DNA from: Leptolyngbya subtilissima AS-A7
GTDB lineage: Bacteria; Cyanobacteriota; Cyanobacteriia; Phormidesmidales; Phormidesmidaceae
Assembly: GCF_039962255.1 (NCBI RefSeq)
Contig: NZ_JAMPKY010000011.1
Span: forward strand, 1 to 64,000
Direction of reading: 5' to 3'
Length of the DNA: 64,000 bases
Shown: one piece after another, positions 51,095 to 59,245 of the stretch
How positions within the stretch are numbered: position 1 is the first letter of the stretch
Layout: every line of letters starts with the position of its first letter
Made by a program: the position numbers and the translations under genes
Notes under the pieces: model-generated
Told to the model about the DNA's origin: nothing
Seen by the model: the letters and a program-made list of their open reading frames with translations, nothing else
Databases searched by the model: none

Positions 51095-54000
51095 TTATCC
51101 AAAAATTTTCTGTAAAATTCCTTTTTTTTGACGCTGGCCCAGCACTAAATGTTGCAGCATTTGCCCTTGCCACAGCGGCAGAGGGTTGCTAGAGCGCTGT
51201 AGCTGCGCCACTTGAGCCAGATCGGAGGCGGCTTCGGCCCCGCCCCCAGTCAGCCAGCGAGCAATGGGATGATCCCACCCCTGAAGAAATTCGTCGAGCA
51301 TTACCCGGTGGCTATCGTCGATGGGGAAGGGGGTTTCGCTGGTGTCGGCGTGGGTGGTTTCGTGCAGCGCTTTGCGAGGTTTGGTGGTGGCGGCTAGAGC
51401 TTTGGCAGTCAGCGATCGCCAGGTTTCGCTCAGCAGCGGCGGCAGCGCCACCAGACTGGCGGCCTGGGCCAGATCGTTCGCTAGGGCAATTAGGTCGCGA
51501 TCGCCGGTTTGCTCACCATAGCTGGCAAAGTCGTCGAGCAGGGGCTGCAGCAGTTCGCGCTCGAGCACCGTGGCCAACCCGGCTACGGCCACGGCATCAA
51601 CCATGGGTCCGCTGACAGCAGATAGGTGAGTCACCGCGATGGCCAAGTCTCTCTGGCTATCGGGGCTGAGGCAAAACCAGACGCGATCGCTCAAGCCTTG
51701 GCGCACCTGCTGCTTGGCGTCGTCGAGCTTCAGCGGTGAAGAGGCTGGGACGGCAACGGGCGATTCTGCTATGGGTGATGGGGACGGCTGAACGGGTGAT
51801 ACGGGCTGAACCTTCGCCGACTGAGTCGACGCGTCTTTCTGAACTGAGGCCTTAGCAACCCGAGTAGGCTGAACTGACATAGATTGGGTCTTTGCTGCCG
51901 CAAAATCTGCCTTTTCTGCCCGAGCAGGATTGTCCTGTCGTGGAGCAGTCTGGGTCTGACTTACCTGCATTTGGGCCTTTAGTAGAGCTACATTCTCAGC
52001 TTTTAATGTGGCCAGTTGAGACTCTTTTTGAACCATCAGAACATTCTGGTCGGCTATTAAAGCATCCCGTTCTGCCAGTAATACGTCCTTCTCGCTGAGC
52101 TGAGCTTCCGCCGCCGCTAGCCGCTGGGCCAGCTGCTGAAGCTCTACCGCTGTCGCTCCGGCCCGCACCAGATTGCCGTAGTGAGGTTCGCTCAGATCAA
52201 CCGGCTTAGCCGACTCGCCCGGCAGGTAGAGCCAGCCCTGCTGATCGCCCCGGTTGACGACTAACCGCTGGCCCTCGGGGTTGCCAATGGTAAGGGTGGT
52301 GGCGTCTGGGGTCGTTTTAGTCGTGGCGGAGTAGCGGCGGTTGCTGTAGGTAAACTCGGCAGCCTCCGGGGTCGGTGGAGCGATTCGCGAATCGCTCCGT
52401 CCCGGAATCGCATCTGAAGTCGCCGGCGCTGAGGGTGGAGCAACTGGCGGAGCAGTAATCACCTCTGCCTCCCGCTCTACGACTGGCGCATTGGCTGGGA
52501 TAACGGGTATCCCGGATGGGCGCGCAGCTGGCGACCCCACTCCCCCACCACTACTCGCCGGAGGACTTGTCAGCGGCACAGGCACAGATAGCTTCGGTAG
52601 AGCTGGCGCTGCCAGGCGGGTCGGTAGCGGCGCGATCGCTTGGCCCTTTGCTGAAGCGCTCGCGGGTTCTGCCCCCGCCGCCGATCGCACCCCCACCAGC
52701 TCCAGCTCCACAGTCGTGGTGCCCTGCCACTCGTTCTGCTTGAGCTTGTAAGCCACATCGAGGTGATTGGGCAGAGGGTAGTACTCGCCCCAGCGCCAAG
52801 CGATCGCCTTGATCGTCTCGCCCCCAGCTTCCGCTAGCACCAGCTTGAGGTGGTCGCGGTTGCGGCCCACCGTCTGCTGCTCTAGCACCCGCACATTTGG
52901 CGTCCAAAACACCGGGTCGGGGTTCTCAATGCCGCAGGGATGCAGGTGATCGATCTGATCAAACAGGCCCTGGTGAATATCGCTTAGGCTTGCCTGGCTG
53001 TCGATTCTAACCAGTGGCTTGAGCAGATCGACCGAGAGGGTTTGGCAGGCGTAATGCGACAGCCGCGTGGTCACCTGGCGCAGCCGATTAGCTAAAAATG
53101 AGAACCCCCCCGCTGCCCGGTGGCCGCCAAACTTTTCCATCAGATCGTGGCAGGTTTGCAGAGCGGCAAACACGTCAAACTCCGGAATGCCCCGCGCCGA
53201 GCCGCGAATCACCTTATGGTCGTCATCTTCGTAGGTGCCGATGAAGACGGGTACGCCATAGCGCTCCACCAGCCGCGAGGCCACAATGCCAATGACGCCA
53301 TGGTGCCAGCCGGGCTGCACGACAACCAAGACGCGATCGCGCTCAATATCCACCGTGCCCAGCGACCGCTGTTGCTCACACCAGGCGATCGCCTCCTGCT
53401 CAATGCTCTGGCAAAGATCTTGGCGGGTGCCGTTGATCTGCTCGCACTGCATGGCCCGCTCTAGCGCCACCCCGACATCGTCGGTAGTGAGCAAATCAAT
53501 CACAATCTGCGGATCGCTGATTCGGCCCACAGCATTAATGCGCGGCCCCAGGCGAAAGCCAATGTGCTCTGGCTTTAGCGGCTTGCTCTGGTCGGCCAGC
53601 CCGGCGACTTGAATTAGTGCTTGAATGCCGAAAAGGCGCGATCGGGGCAGCAGCCCCAGCCCCCGCCGCACCCAGCGGCGGTTCACCCCCGTCAGCGGCG
53701 CTAAATCCGCGATGGTGCCCAGGGTAAACAGCTCTAGCAGTGGCCCAGTCAAGTCTTGGGTACGCCCCAGCGCCTGGGCCAAGCACACCGCCAAAATGTA
53801 GGCTACCCCCACCCCCGCCACCCCTCGGTAGGGCGAGGTCTCAGGCAGCAGCTTGGGGTTTAAAATCGCGTTTGCCGGGGGAATCTCGGGAGGAATGTCG
53901 TGGTGGTCGGTGACAATCACTGCCAGGCCCAGCTCACGGGCGCGCGCAATCGGAGCCACCGCCGCGATGCCGTTGTCCACCGTGAGAATGATGCTCACGC

Positions 54001-54457
54001 CCTCGGCGTAGCAGTCTTCGACAATGCGGGTGTTGATGCCGTAGCCCTCAGCCATCCGGCTGGGAATGGTGTAGGTCACCTGCGCCCCCAACGCCCGCAA
54101 GGCCCGCAGCAGTAGAGCGGTGCTGGTCATGCCGTCGGCATCGTAGTCGCCACAGATGGCGATCGCCTGCTGAGTGGCGATCGCCGTAACCAGCAGCTCT
54201 AAACTCGCCGCCAGATCAGGAAACTCCGCCAAGGGCGACGGCAACTGCTGCCGCTCAGGGTCAAGAAAATCGGTGGCCTGCGCCGGAGTCGTAATGCCCC
54301 GGTTGATCAACACCTGAGTTAACAGCGGCGACAGCCCCGTAACCTGCGCTAAGGATATTGCCAGAGGCACATTTGCCGGTGCCACCTGCCACCGCTGGCG
54401 CGGCAAGCCAGCCGTGGCGGTTGTAGATGAGGTGGAGGGGGCAGCAGACTCAGTCAC
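51095..54457 (-). CDS. recJ: RecJ single-stranded-DNA exonuclease with long C-terminal extension
   Basis: 1120 residues, GTG start. Residues 1-590 are the RecJ core: ICGDYDADGMTST (DADG), VTDHHDIPPEIPPANAILNP (DHH), FRLGPRINAVGRI, and the DHHA1/OB part with GGHRAAGGFSF. Residues 595-700 are a Pro/Ala-rich linker; 702-765 a small domain (FTYSNRRYSATTKTTPDATTLTIG); 770-830 a coiled coil (QLAQRLAAAEAQLSEKDVLLAERDALIADQN); 835-915 low complexity; 920-1120 a helical domain. Usual RecJ is about 580-800 residues. The enzyme degrades ssDNA 5'-3' in recombination and mismatch repair. Confidence 0.9.
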   Translation of the reverse strand: MTESAAPSTSSTTATAGLPRQRWQVAPANVPLAISLAQVTGLSPLLTQVLINRGITTPAQATDFLDPERQQLPSPLAEFPDLAASLELLVTAIATQQAIAICGDYDADGMTSTALLLRALRALGAQVTYTIPSRMAEGYGINTRIVEDCYAEGVSIILTVDNGIAAVAPIARARELGLAVIVTDHHDIPPEIPPANAILNPKLLPETSPYRGVAGVGVAYILAVCLAQALGRTQDLTGPLLELFTLGTIADLAPLTGVNRRWVRRGLGLLPRSRLFGIQALIQVAGLADQSKPLKPEHIGFRLGPRINAVGRISDPQIVIDLLTTDDVGVALERAMQCEQINGTRQDLCQSIEQEAIAWCEQQRSLGTVDIERDRVLVVVQPGWHHGVIGIVASRLVERYGVPVFIGTYEDDDHKVIRGSARGIPEFDVFAALQTCHDLMEKFGGHRAAGGFSFLANRLRQVTTRLSHYACQTLSVDLLKPLVRIDSQASLSDIHQGLFDQIDHLHPCGIENPDPVFWTPNVRVLEQQTVGRNRDHLKLVLAEAGGETIKAIAWRWGEYYPLPNHLDVAYKLKQNEWQGTTTVELELVGVRSAAGAEPASASAKGQAIAPLPTRLAAPALPKLSVPVPLTSPPASSGGGVGSPAARPSGIPVIPANAPVVEREAEVITAPPVAPPSAPATSDAIPGRSDSRIAPPTPEAAEFTYSNRRYSATTKTTPDATTLTIGNPEGQRLVVNRGDQQGWLYLPGESAKPVDLSEPHYGNLVRAGATAVELQQLAQRLAAAEAQLSEKDVLLAERDALIADQNVLMVQKESQLATLKAENVALLKAQMQVSQTQTAPRQDNPARAEKADFAAAKTQSMSVQPTRVAKASVQKDASTQSAKVQPVSPVQPSPSPIAESPVAVPASSPLKLDDAKQQVRQGLSDRVWFCLSPDSQRDLAIAVTHLSAVSGPMVDAVAVAGLATVLERELLQPLLDDFASYGEQTGDRDLIALANDLAQAASLVALPPLLSETWRSLTAKALAATTKPRKALHETTHADTSETPFPIDDSHRVMLDEFLQGWDHPIARWLTGGGAEAASDLAQVAQLQRSSNPLPLWQGQMLQHLVLGQRQKKGILQKIFG

Positions 54458-54984
54458 AGTACAGAAGCACTAGATCGCGTGAACTTATCATAGCCGCAGT
54501 TCCTGATTTGGTTGAACCCGGCTCACCTCCAGCAGAGATTCGTAACCCAGTCACTTTAGAGCACTACGCAGAATATAGAAGACGAAAGCCAACGGTGCCC
54601 AGGCATGACCGCTCAACAAACCGCCTTACAACCCCTATCACGAACAACTCCCACGTCTGTTATTCGTAAAGCTGCCGCAAATTACTTTGAGCTTCAGTAA
54701 GCAGCCAGTTTGTCATGCTGCTTCCTTTCAGTATTTTTCCAGTCTAACGACCATTACCTAACGGCTAATCTTTTACGAATGTAGGTTGAATAGAACGAAG
54801 TGGAACTCAACGCTCTGCTAGATTCTGCCACCGGTCCCATGCTGTAGAGCCGGTCATCTCACACAAAATCTGTCGAGTTGGTTTTGCAGAGGTGCGTGAA
54901 TGGAGCAAGCCCACCCTACAGGCCAGTCCAACGAAATCACTTCAGGCTTAACCTATTACGTATTTATTGATTGAAATGAATCAA
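54458..54984. other. Gene-free spacer after recJ
   Basis: No credible ORF. A stretch near 54778-54815 (GTAGGTTGAATAGAACGAAGTGGAACTCAACG) resembles the common cyanobacterial GTTGGGT repeat, and CAAGCCCACCCTAC near 54905 resembles one arm of the GGTGGGC palindrome. Confidence 0.4.
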
Positions 54985-55066
54985 TGGGCGGAGCGAGACT
55001 CGAACTCGCACAACCGAAGTCGCCACATTTTGAGTGTGGTGCGTCTACCAATTCCGCCATCCGCCC
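54985..55066 (-). tRNA. tRNA-Leu (anticodon CAA)
   Basis: The minus strand folds with acceptor GGGCGGA/TCCGCCC and discriminator A, D-loop ATTGGTAGAC, anticodon stem CCACA/TGTGG around CTCAAAA (CAA), a type II variable arm GCGACTTCGGTTGT, and T-loop AGTTCGAGTCT. Its 5' end is overlapped by the 3' end of the M48 protease gene (22 bp). Confidence 0.94.
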
Positions 55067-55911
55067 TTGGATGCGTCCTCATTATACTCAACTGCGGGAC
55101 GTTTAACCAACTGGTAGTAGTCATTGGTGCTGGCCCAGCGATCGATCTCTCGGGCACGCAGCACTGGCACCGGATGGGTCAGCCCCTGAGTGCGCACCTG
55201 TTTAAGGGCTTCGCCAATGGCATCATCGCTGAGGCTATCGTAGGCGCGGGCCTGAGCAATAAAGGCATCGACATTGAGCTGGTCAACTAGCGAAGGCGAA
55301 CCGCCACAGAGCTTCATCAGCAGGGAGGCGACAACGCGGGGGTCTTGGGCAACCAGTAGGGCAGCGCGATCGCAGGTAAACTCAGCACAGCGCACCCACT
55401 CCATTAGCTGATTTTGAAGGCTCTGCGCCAGCACTTCGCCTAGGGGTAACTGACTGGCGGCCAAAGTGATTAGGTTGGCCAGGGTGAGGTAAACGCTGTG
55501 CTCACACTTGAGGTGGCCCAACTCGTGGGCGATCACTGCCTGAGTCTCTTCAGGAGTGAGCAGTTCAATCAGCGCCGTGTGGATGACGATGAAGGGCTGC
55601 TCGCCGCGCATAGCAAAGGTGTAGGCGTTAGGCACCGGGTTTTGGCGCACGTAGAGCTGGGGCACCTCCAGGTCAAGAATGCGGCAGGCTTCGACCAGCG
55701 ACTGGTGCAAATCGGGCAGCTGGCGATCGCTCACCTGCAAGCTTGAGGCCAAATGGTCGAGGTGAAAGAACCGCTCTGCTAGGGGAGCCAGGGCCATGCG
55801 CACTATCACATCGAGTCCCGGCAGCTGCTTTAGAGCGCGGGTCGCTTCGAGATCGAGGGGGTGACGAAACTGGTCGGCGCGCAGCCCTACCAGCAGGGTT
55901 TTACCAGTCAT
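55045..55911 (-). CDS. M48-family metallopeptidase
   Basis: 288 residues from the ATG at 55909-55911 (six codons inside the open frame). The catalytic HELGH is in ETQAVIAHELGHLKCEHSVYLTLANL; the third ligand follows in AEFTCDRAAL. Preceding IHTALIELLTPEE is typical of M48. Hydrophobic stretch LANLITLAASQLPLGEVL may touch the membrane but no clear transmembrane helix. Its last 22 bases, including the stop, lie inside tRNA-Leu on the same strand. Confidence 0.88.
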   Translation of the reverse strand: MTGKTLLVGLRADQFRHPLDLEATRALKQLPGLDVIVRMALAPLAERFFHLDHLASSLQVSDRQLPDLHQSLVEACRILDLEVPQLYVRQNPVPNAYTFAMRGEQPFIVIHTALIELLTPEETQAVIAHELGHLKCEHSVYLTLANLITLAASQLPLGEVLAQSLQNQLMEWVRCAEFTCDRAALLVAQDPRVVASLLMKLCGGSPSLVDQLNVDAFIAQARAYDSLSDDAIGEALKQVRTQGLTHPVPVLRAREIDRWASTNDYYQLVKRPAVEYNEDASKGGWRNW

Positions 55912-56065
55912 AATTTTGGGGCTATTCAATAGCTTCTATCGTAGCTTGGGGAAACTGGCTTCGTTGGTGGGTGAGTTCCCTTTCGGCCCCTAAGTCCGCT
56001 ACCATACGCCTCTGACTAACGTTGTTTAACCTGCCGCCTGATAGCTGCCCCGAGGAAATGCCGTT

Positions 56066-56431
56066 GTGACCCCCCAAGAATTTGGTCTGCTGTTGATTTC
56101 GGTCATTGCCAGCTCCTTTGGCCAGCTTTTTCTTAAGCTGGGGGCTTTGCAGTTAGGCAAAGTAACTAGCAATAACGCCCTGAGCCACATTCTGAGCATT
56201 GCGACTACCCCAGCTCTGCTGGCAGGACTGGCCGCCTACGGAGTTGGGGCGATCACCTACATCCTGTTGCTGACGCGGGTCAATTTGAGCGTAGCGGCAC
56301 CAGCGGCTTCGCTGATTTATTTCGCCTCGGTCATTATTGGCGTAGTTATTTTTAAAGAAGATCTATCGTTTGGGCGTCTGGTAGGACTGGGGTTGATTAT
56401 GAGTGGCGTGGTGCTAGTTGCCTCTCGCTAA
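56066..56431 (+). CDS. Small EamA/SMR-like membrane protein
   Basis: 121 residues, GTG start with GAGG about 10 nt upstream. Four transmembrane helices: about 6-26, 45-66 (LLAGLAAYGVGAITYILLLTRV), 72-92, 98-118, with the SMR-like motif LIYFASVIIGVVIFKEDLSFGRLVGLGLIMSGVVLV. Could be a half-EamA transporter or a flippase subunit. Substrate unknown. Confidence 0.75.
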   Translation: MTPQEFGLLLISVIASSFGQLFLKLGALQLGKVTSNNALSHILSIATTPALLAGLAAYGVGAITYILLLTRVNLSVAAPAASLIYFASVIIGVVIFKEDLSFGRLVGLGLIMSGVVLVASR

Positions 56432-56574
56432 CGCTGCGTCAGGTCAGACTAACGCTACCCTTACGGCACTGGCATCCCTTACTTGATGGCGGCAAGGGCA
56501 AGTTTTGACGATGATGCCAGCCTCGGCTTGGAAGTAGCCGGGCCAAAGCAACGCCCAGGCCTGATCCTCAGCCT

Positions 56575-57189
56575 ATGATTGTGACCGTAGCTAGCTTTAA
56601 AGGAGGCGTGGGCAAGACAACCACCGCCATCCATCTGGCTGCCTTTTTGCAGGGCTATGCCGAAACCCTGCTGATCGACGCCGACCCCAACCAGTCGGCC
56701 TCAGCCTGGGCCAGCCGAGGTGAGCTGCCCTTTTTAGTGGTCGATCAGTGGCAGGCGAGAGACCTTCCCACTCCCCATGGCCATGTGGTCATCGACACTC
56801 AAGCCCGCCCCATTGCCGATGACCTGGCCCTGCTGGCGGCTTCCTGCGACCTGCTGGTGCTACCCAGCACCCCCGATATTTTGGCCCTCGACGCCCTAGC
56901 TCTAATGGTGGGACATTTGGCAAGGCTACCTGTGGCCCCCTACCGCATTTTGCTGACCATGATTCCCCCTTACCCAAGCCGCGCTGGAGCCGAGGTGCGA
57001 GCCATGTTGATAAGCACCGGCCTACCGCTGTTTGCGGGGGGCATTCGCCGCTATAGCGCTTTTCAAAAAGCTGCCCTGGCCGGTACGGCGGTCTATGACG
57101 TCAAAGACCCAAAGGCTGAGGTGGGCTGGCAGGACTATGCAGCGATCGGTAAGGAGATTTTGGCCTACGCGCCGGGAATGGGGCGTTAG
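56575..57189 (+). CDS. ParA/MinD-family ATPase
   Basis: 204 residues. Deviant Walker A FKGGVGKTTTAIHLAAFL; LLIDADPNQSASAWASRG; HVVIDTQARPIADDLALLAASCDLLVLPSTPDILALDAL. The usual DTPP Walker B is DTQA here. No ParB or centromere repeats are nearby, so a role in plasmid segregation is not supported; it may position a cellular cargo such as carboxysomes or chemoreceptors. Start ATG 56575. Confidence 0.85.
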   Translation: MIVTVASFKGGVGKTTTAIHLAAFLQGYAETLLIDADPNQSASAWASRGELPFLVVDQWQARDLPTPHGHVVIDTQARPIADDLALLAASCDLLVLPSTPDILALDALALMVGHLARLPVAPYRILLTMIPPYPSRAGAEVRAMLISTGLPLFAGGIRRYSAFQKAALAGTAVYDVKDPKAEVGWQDYAAIGKEILAYAPGMGR

Positions 57190-57417
57190 AGAGAGAATTT
57201 TGAATGTGTGCTTTCAGCAGAAACTCAAAATTCAAAACTCGAAACTCAATTCTGGCTCGCTCCACCCGCCTTACGCCAACCCGCCCCCATCCCTACGGTT
57301 CTCACCACCTTTGACGGATGAGAGAGTCGTTAACAGTTCGTTACAATGAGGTCATTGGATAGGGAATGCGTCTCAAGATTACGCCTCTGTCCTCAGGTTT
57401 TAATTACGAGGTGCCCT

Positions 57418-58536
57418 ATGAACGGCAACTTACGGGTGGGGAATCTATTTGGCATTCCCTTTTATGTAAATGTGTCTTGGTTTTTTGTGCTGGCCCTAGT
57501 GACGTGGCAATACGGCAGTGGCTTAGCGGCGGCATTCCCCTATTTGGGTGGATCGTTGCCTTGGGTGCTAGGACTGGGGGCTGCGCTAACCCTATTTGCC
57601 TCGGTGCTGGCCCATGAGCTGGGTCATAGCTTCGCGGCGATGAAGCAGGGCATTGGGGTCAACTCGATTACGCTGTTTTTGTTTGGCGGTTTGGCGGCTC
57701 TAGAGAAGGAGTCGGATACGCCGAAGGGAGCATTTTGGGTGGCGATCGCAGGTCCCCTAGTCAGCTTTGTCCTATTTGGCCTTTTCTCGATTGCTGGGCT
57801 AGTACTGCCTCTATCTGGGCCGCTGGCGGGTATTGTGTCGCTGCTGGCCTACATTAACCTGGCTTTGGGTGCCTTTAACCTAATCCCCGGCCTGCCACTG
57901 GATGGTGGCAACGTGCTGAAGTCAATTGTGTGGAAGATTACGGGTCAGCCCCATAAGGGTCTGGTGTTTGCCAGCCGCACGGGTCAACTGCTGGGCTGGA
58001 CTGCGATCGCCTTGGGTATCGGCTCCATCCTGGGCATCAGCTCGGTGGGTAGTGTTTGGACGCTGTTGATTGGTCTGTTTCTGCTGCAAAACGCTAACCG
58101 CAGCGCGCAGTTTGGTACGGTGCAGGGTCGTTTGGCTGGCCTGACGGCCCAAGATGCCCTGGCACAAGACAGCCCGGTTGTAGAGACCACCATGTCTTTG
58201 CGAGAGTTTGCTGACGGCGCTCTGCTGGCTGCCCCTTCGGCCTGGCGCAAGTTTTTGGTGGCTGACGAAACCGGTTTGCTGGTGGGCACGGTGCTGGTAG
58301 ATGCCCTCAAGCAGGTGCCCCGAGAGCAGTGGGCTGAGACCAGCGTTGCCGCCATTATGGAATCTGCCGGTGACATCGTAACGGTGGGTGCCGAGCAGCC
58401 GCTGATGGAGGTCATTAAGACCTTGGAGACTCGGAAGATTCAGGCGCTGGCGGTGATTGGTAATGATGGCTCTTTGGCGGGTTTGCTAGAGAAGACCTCG
58501 ATTCAAGCGCTGTTACAGTCGCCTCAGGCAGCTTAG
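57418..58536 (+). CDS. Site-2-type zinc metalloprotease (M50) with CBS domains
   Basis: 372 residues from the ATG at 57418 (MNGNLRVGNLFGIPFYVNVSW). Membrane helices flank the zinc site VLAHELGHSFAAM and the second motif NLIPGLPLDGGNVL (N-x-x-P-x-x-P-L-D-G). The C-terminal 130 residues hold tandem CBS-like segments (TTMSLREFADGAL, AAIMESAGDIVTVGAEQPLMEVIKTLETRKIQALAVIG), a likely nucleotide-binding regulatory module. S2P proteases cut membrane-bound anti-sigma factors or other anchors. A terminator follows at 58573-58607. Confidence 0.92.
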   Translation: MNGNLRVGNLFGIPFYVNVSWFFVLALVTWQYGSGLAAAFPYLGGSLPWVLGLGAALTLFASVLAHELGHSFAAMKQGIGVNSITLFLFGGLAALEKESDTPKGAFWVAIAGPLVSFVLFGLFSIAGLVLPLSGPLAGIVSLLAYINLALGAFNLIPGLPLDGGNVLKSIVWKITGQPHKGLVFASRTGQLLGWTAIALGIGSILGISSVGSVWTLLIGLFLLQNANRSAQFGTVQGRLAGLTAQDALAQDSPVVETTMSLREFADGALLAAPSAWRKFLVADETGLLVGTVLVDALKQVPREQWAETSVAAIMESAGDIVTVGAEQPLMEVIKTLETRKIQALAVIGNDGSLAGLLEKTSIQALLQSPQAA

Positions 58537-58572
58537 CCACTGCTTAAAACACAGTAGAAGGTGCCTCAGCTT

Positions 58573-58607
58573 AAACGCAGATCAGACAAGTCTGGTCTGC
58601 GTTTTTT
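58573..58607 (+). terminator. Terminator of the S2P protease gene
   Basis: AAACGCAGATCAGA pairs with TCTGGTCTGCGTT (one mismatch) around CAAG, followed by TTTTTT. 37 bp past the stop at 58536. Confidence 0.85.
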
Positions 58608-58804
58608 GCAATGGGAGTTCCAGAAGATTGGATTGTGGACTACCGAGGTGCGGAGAATCGGGTGTTTATCGGCAGCCCTAAGGAGCCTACGTTTTATAGT
58701 GTGTCGGTTGCTTAGTGCAGCCTATCAACAACGGCAATATCTGCTAAGTGAAACTATTAATTGCGCCCAGCTACTTAGCTAGCTGCTAGAAAGTAGTCAG
58801 AACT

Positions 58805-59170
58805 TTAGCTATAGCGGTTTAGGAGATCCCCAAGCAAGTCTTCGAAGCGGCCAAAGCGACCAAACTCCATTTCGTCAAAGTCATCGTTTTGCCTGCTGCC
58901 AGAGTGGCTGGTGGTCGTATATCCTTTCTCGGCCTTTTTCCAGTGGACACCATAGCGATCGTACTGGTGGCGTTTTGCCGGGTCTGAAAGCACTTCGTAA
59001 GCTTCGTTTAGGGCTTTAAACTGCTCTGCCGCTGCCGCATTGTTGGGGTTGAGATCGGGGTGAAGCTGACGGGCTAGTTTTCGATAAGCCTGTTTGATGG
59101 CCAGCAGGCTCGCCTGGCGATTGACCTTTAAGACCGCGTAGTAATCTGTCGAGTCTTGAGGAGTTGGCAT
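58805..59170 (-). CDS. J-domain (DnaJ-like) protein
   Basis: 121 residues. J-domain 9-76: [36 protein letters not shown] with the HPD that stimulates Hsp70 ATPase, [27 protein letters not shown] short acidic/aromatic tail ([26 protein letters not shown]) replaces the Gly/Phe and zinc regions of full DnaJ. Probably a specialised DnaK partner. The convergent S2P gene ends 270 bp away. Confidence 0.92.
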   Translation of the reverse strand: MPTPQDSTDYYAVLKVNRQASLLAIKQAYRKLARQLHPDLNPNNAAAAEQFKALNEAYEVLSDPAKRHQYDRYGVHWKKAEKGYTTTSHSGSRQNDDFDEMEFGRFGRFEDLLGDLLNRYS

Positions 59171-59245
59171 CGTTTTGCTGTCTGATTGACTGTTGGCGAA
59201 AACTCAGCTTCGTCTTCTTCACTATACTAGACAGCACAATCGGGC

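Noticed and set aside
56575-57189. Plasmid partition locus at the ParA gene
   Set aside because: No ParB gene or iterated centromere sites are nearby; a lone ParA-like ATPase is common on cyanobacterial chromosomes.
58561-58782. 73-codon ORF after the S2P protease gene
   Set aside because: It begins in the terminator hairpin of the S2P gene and has no recognisable features.
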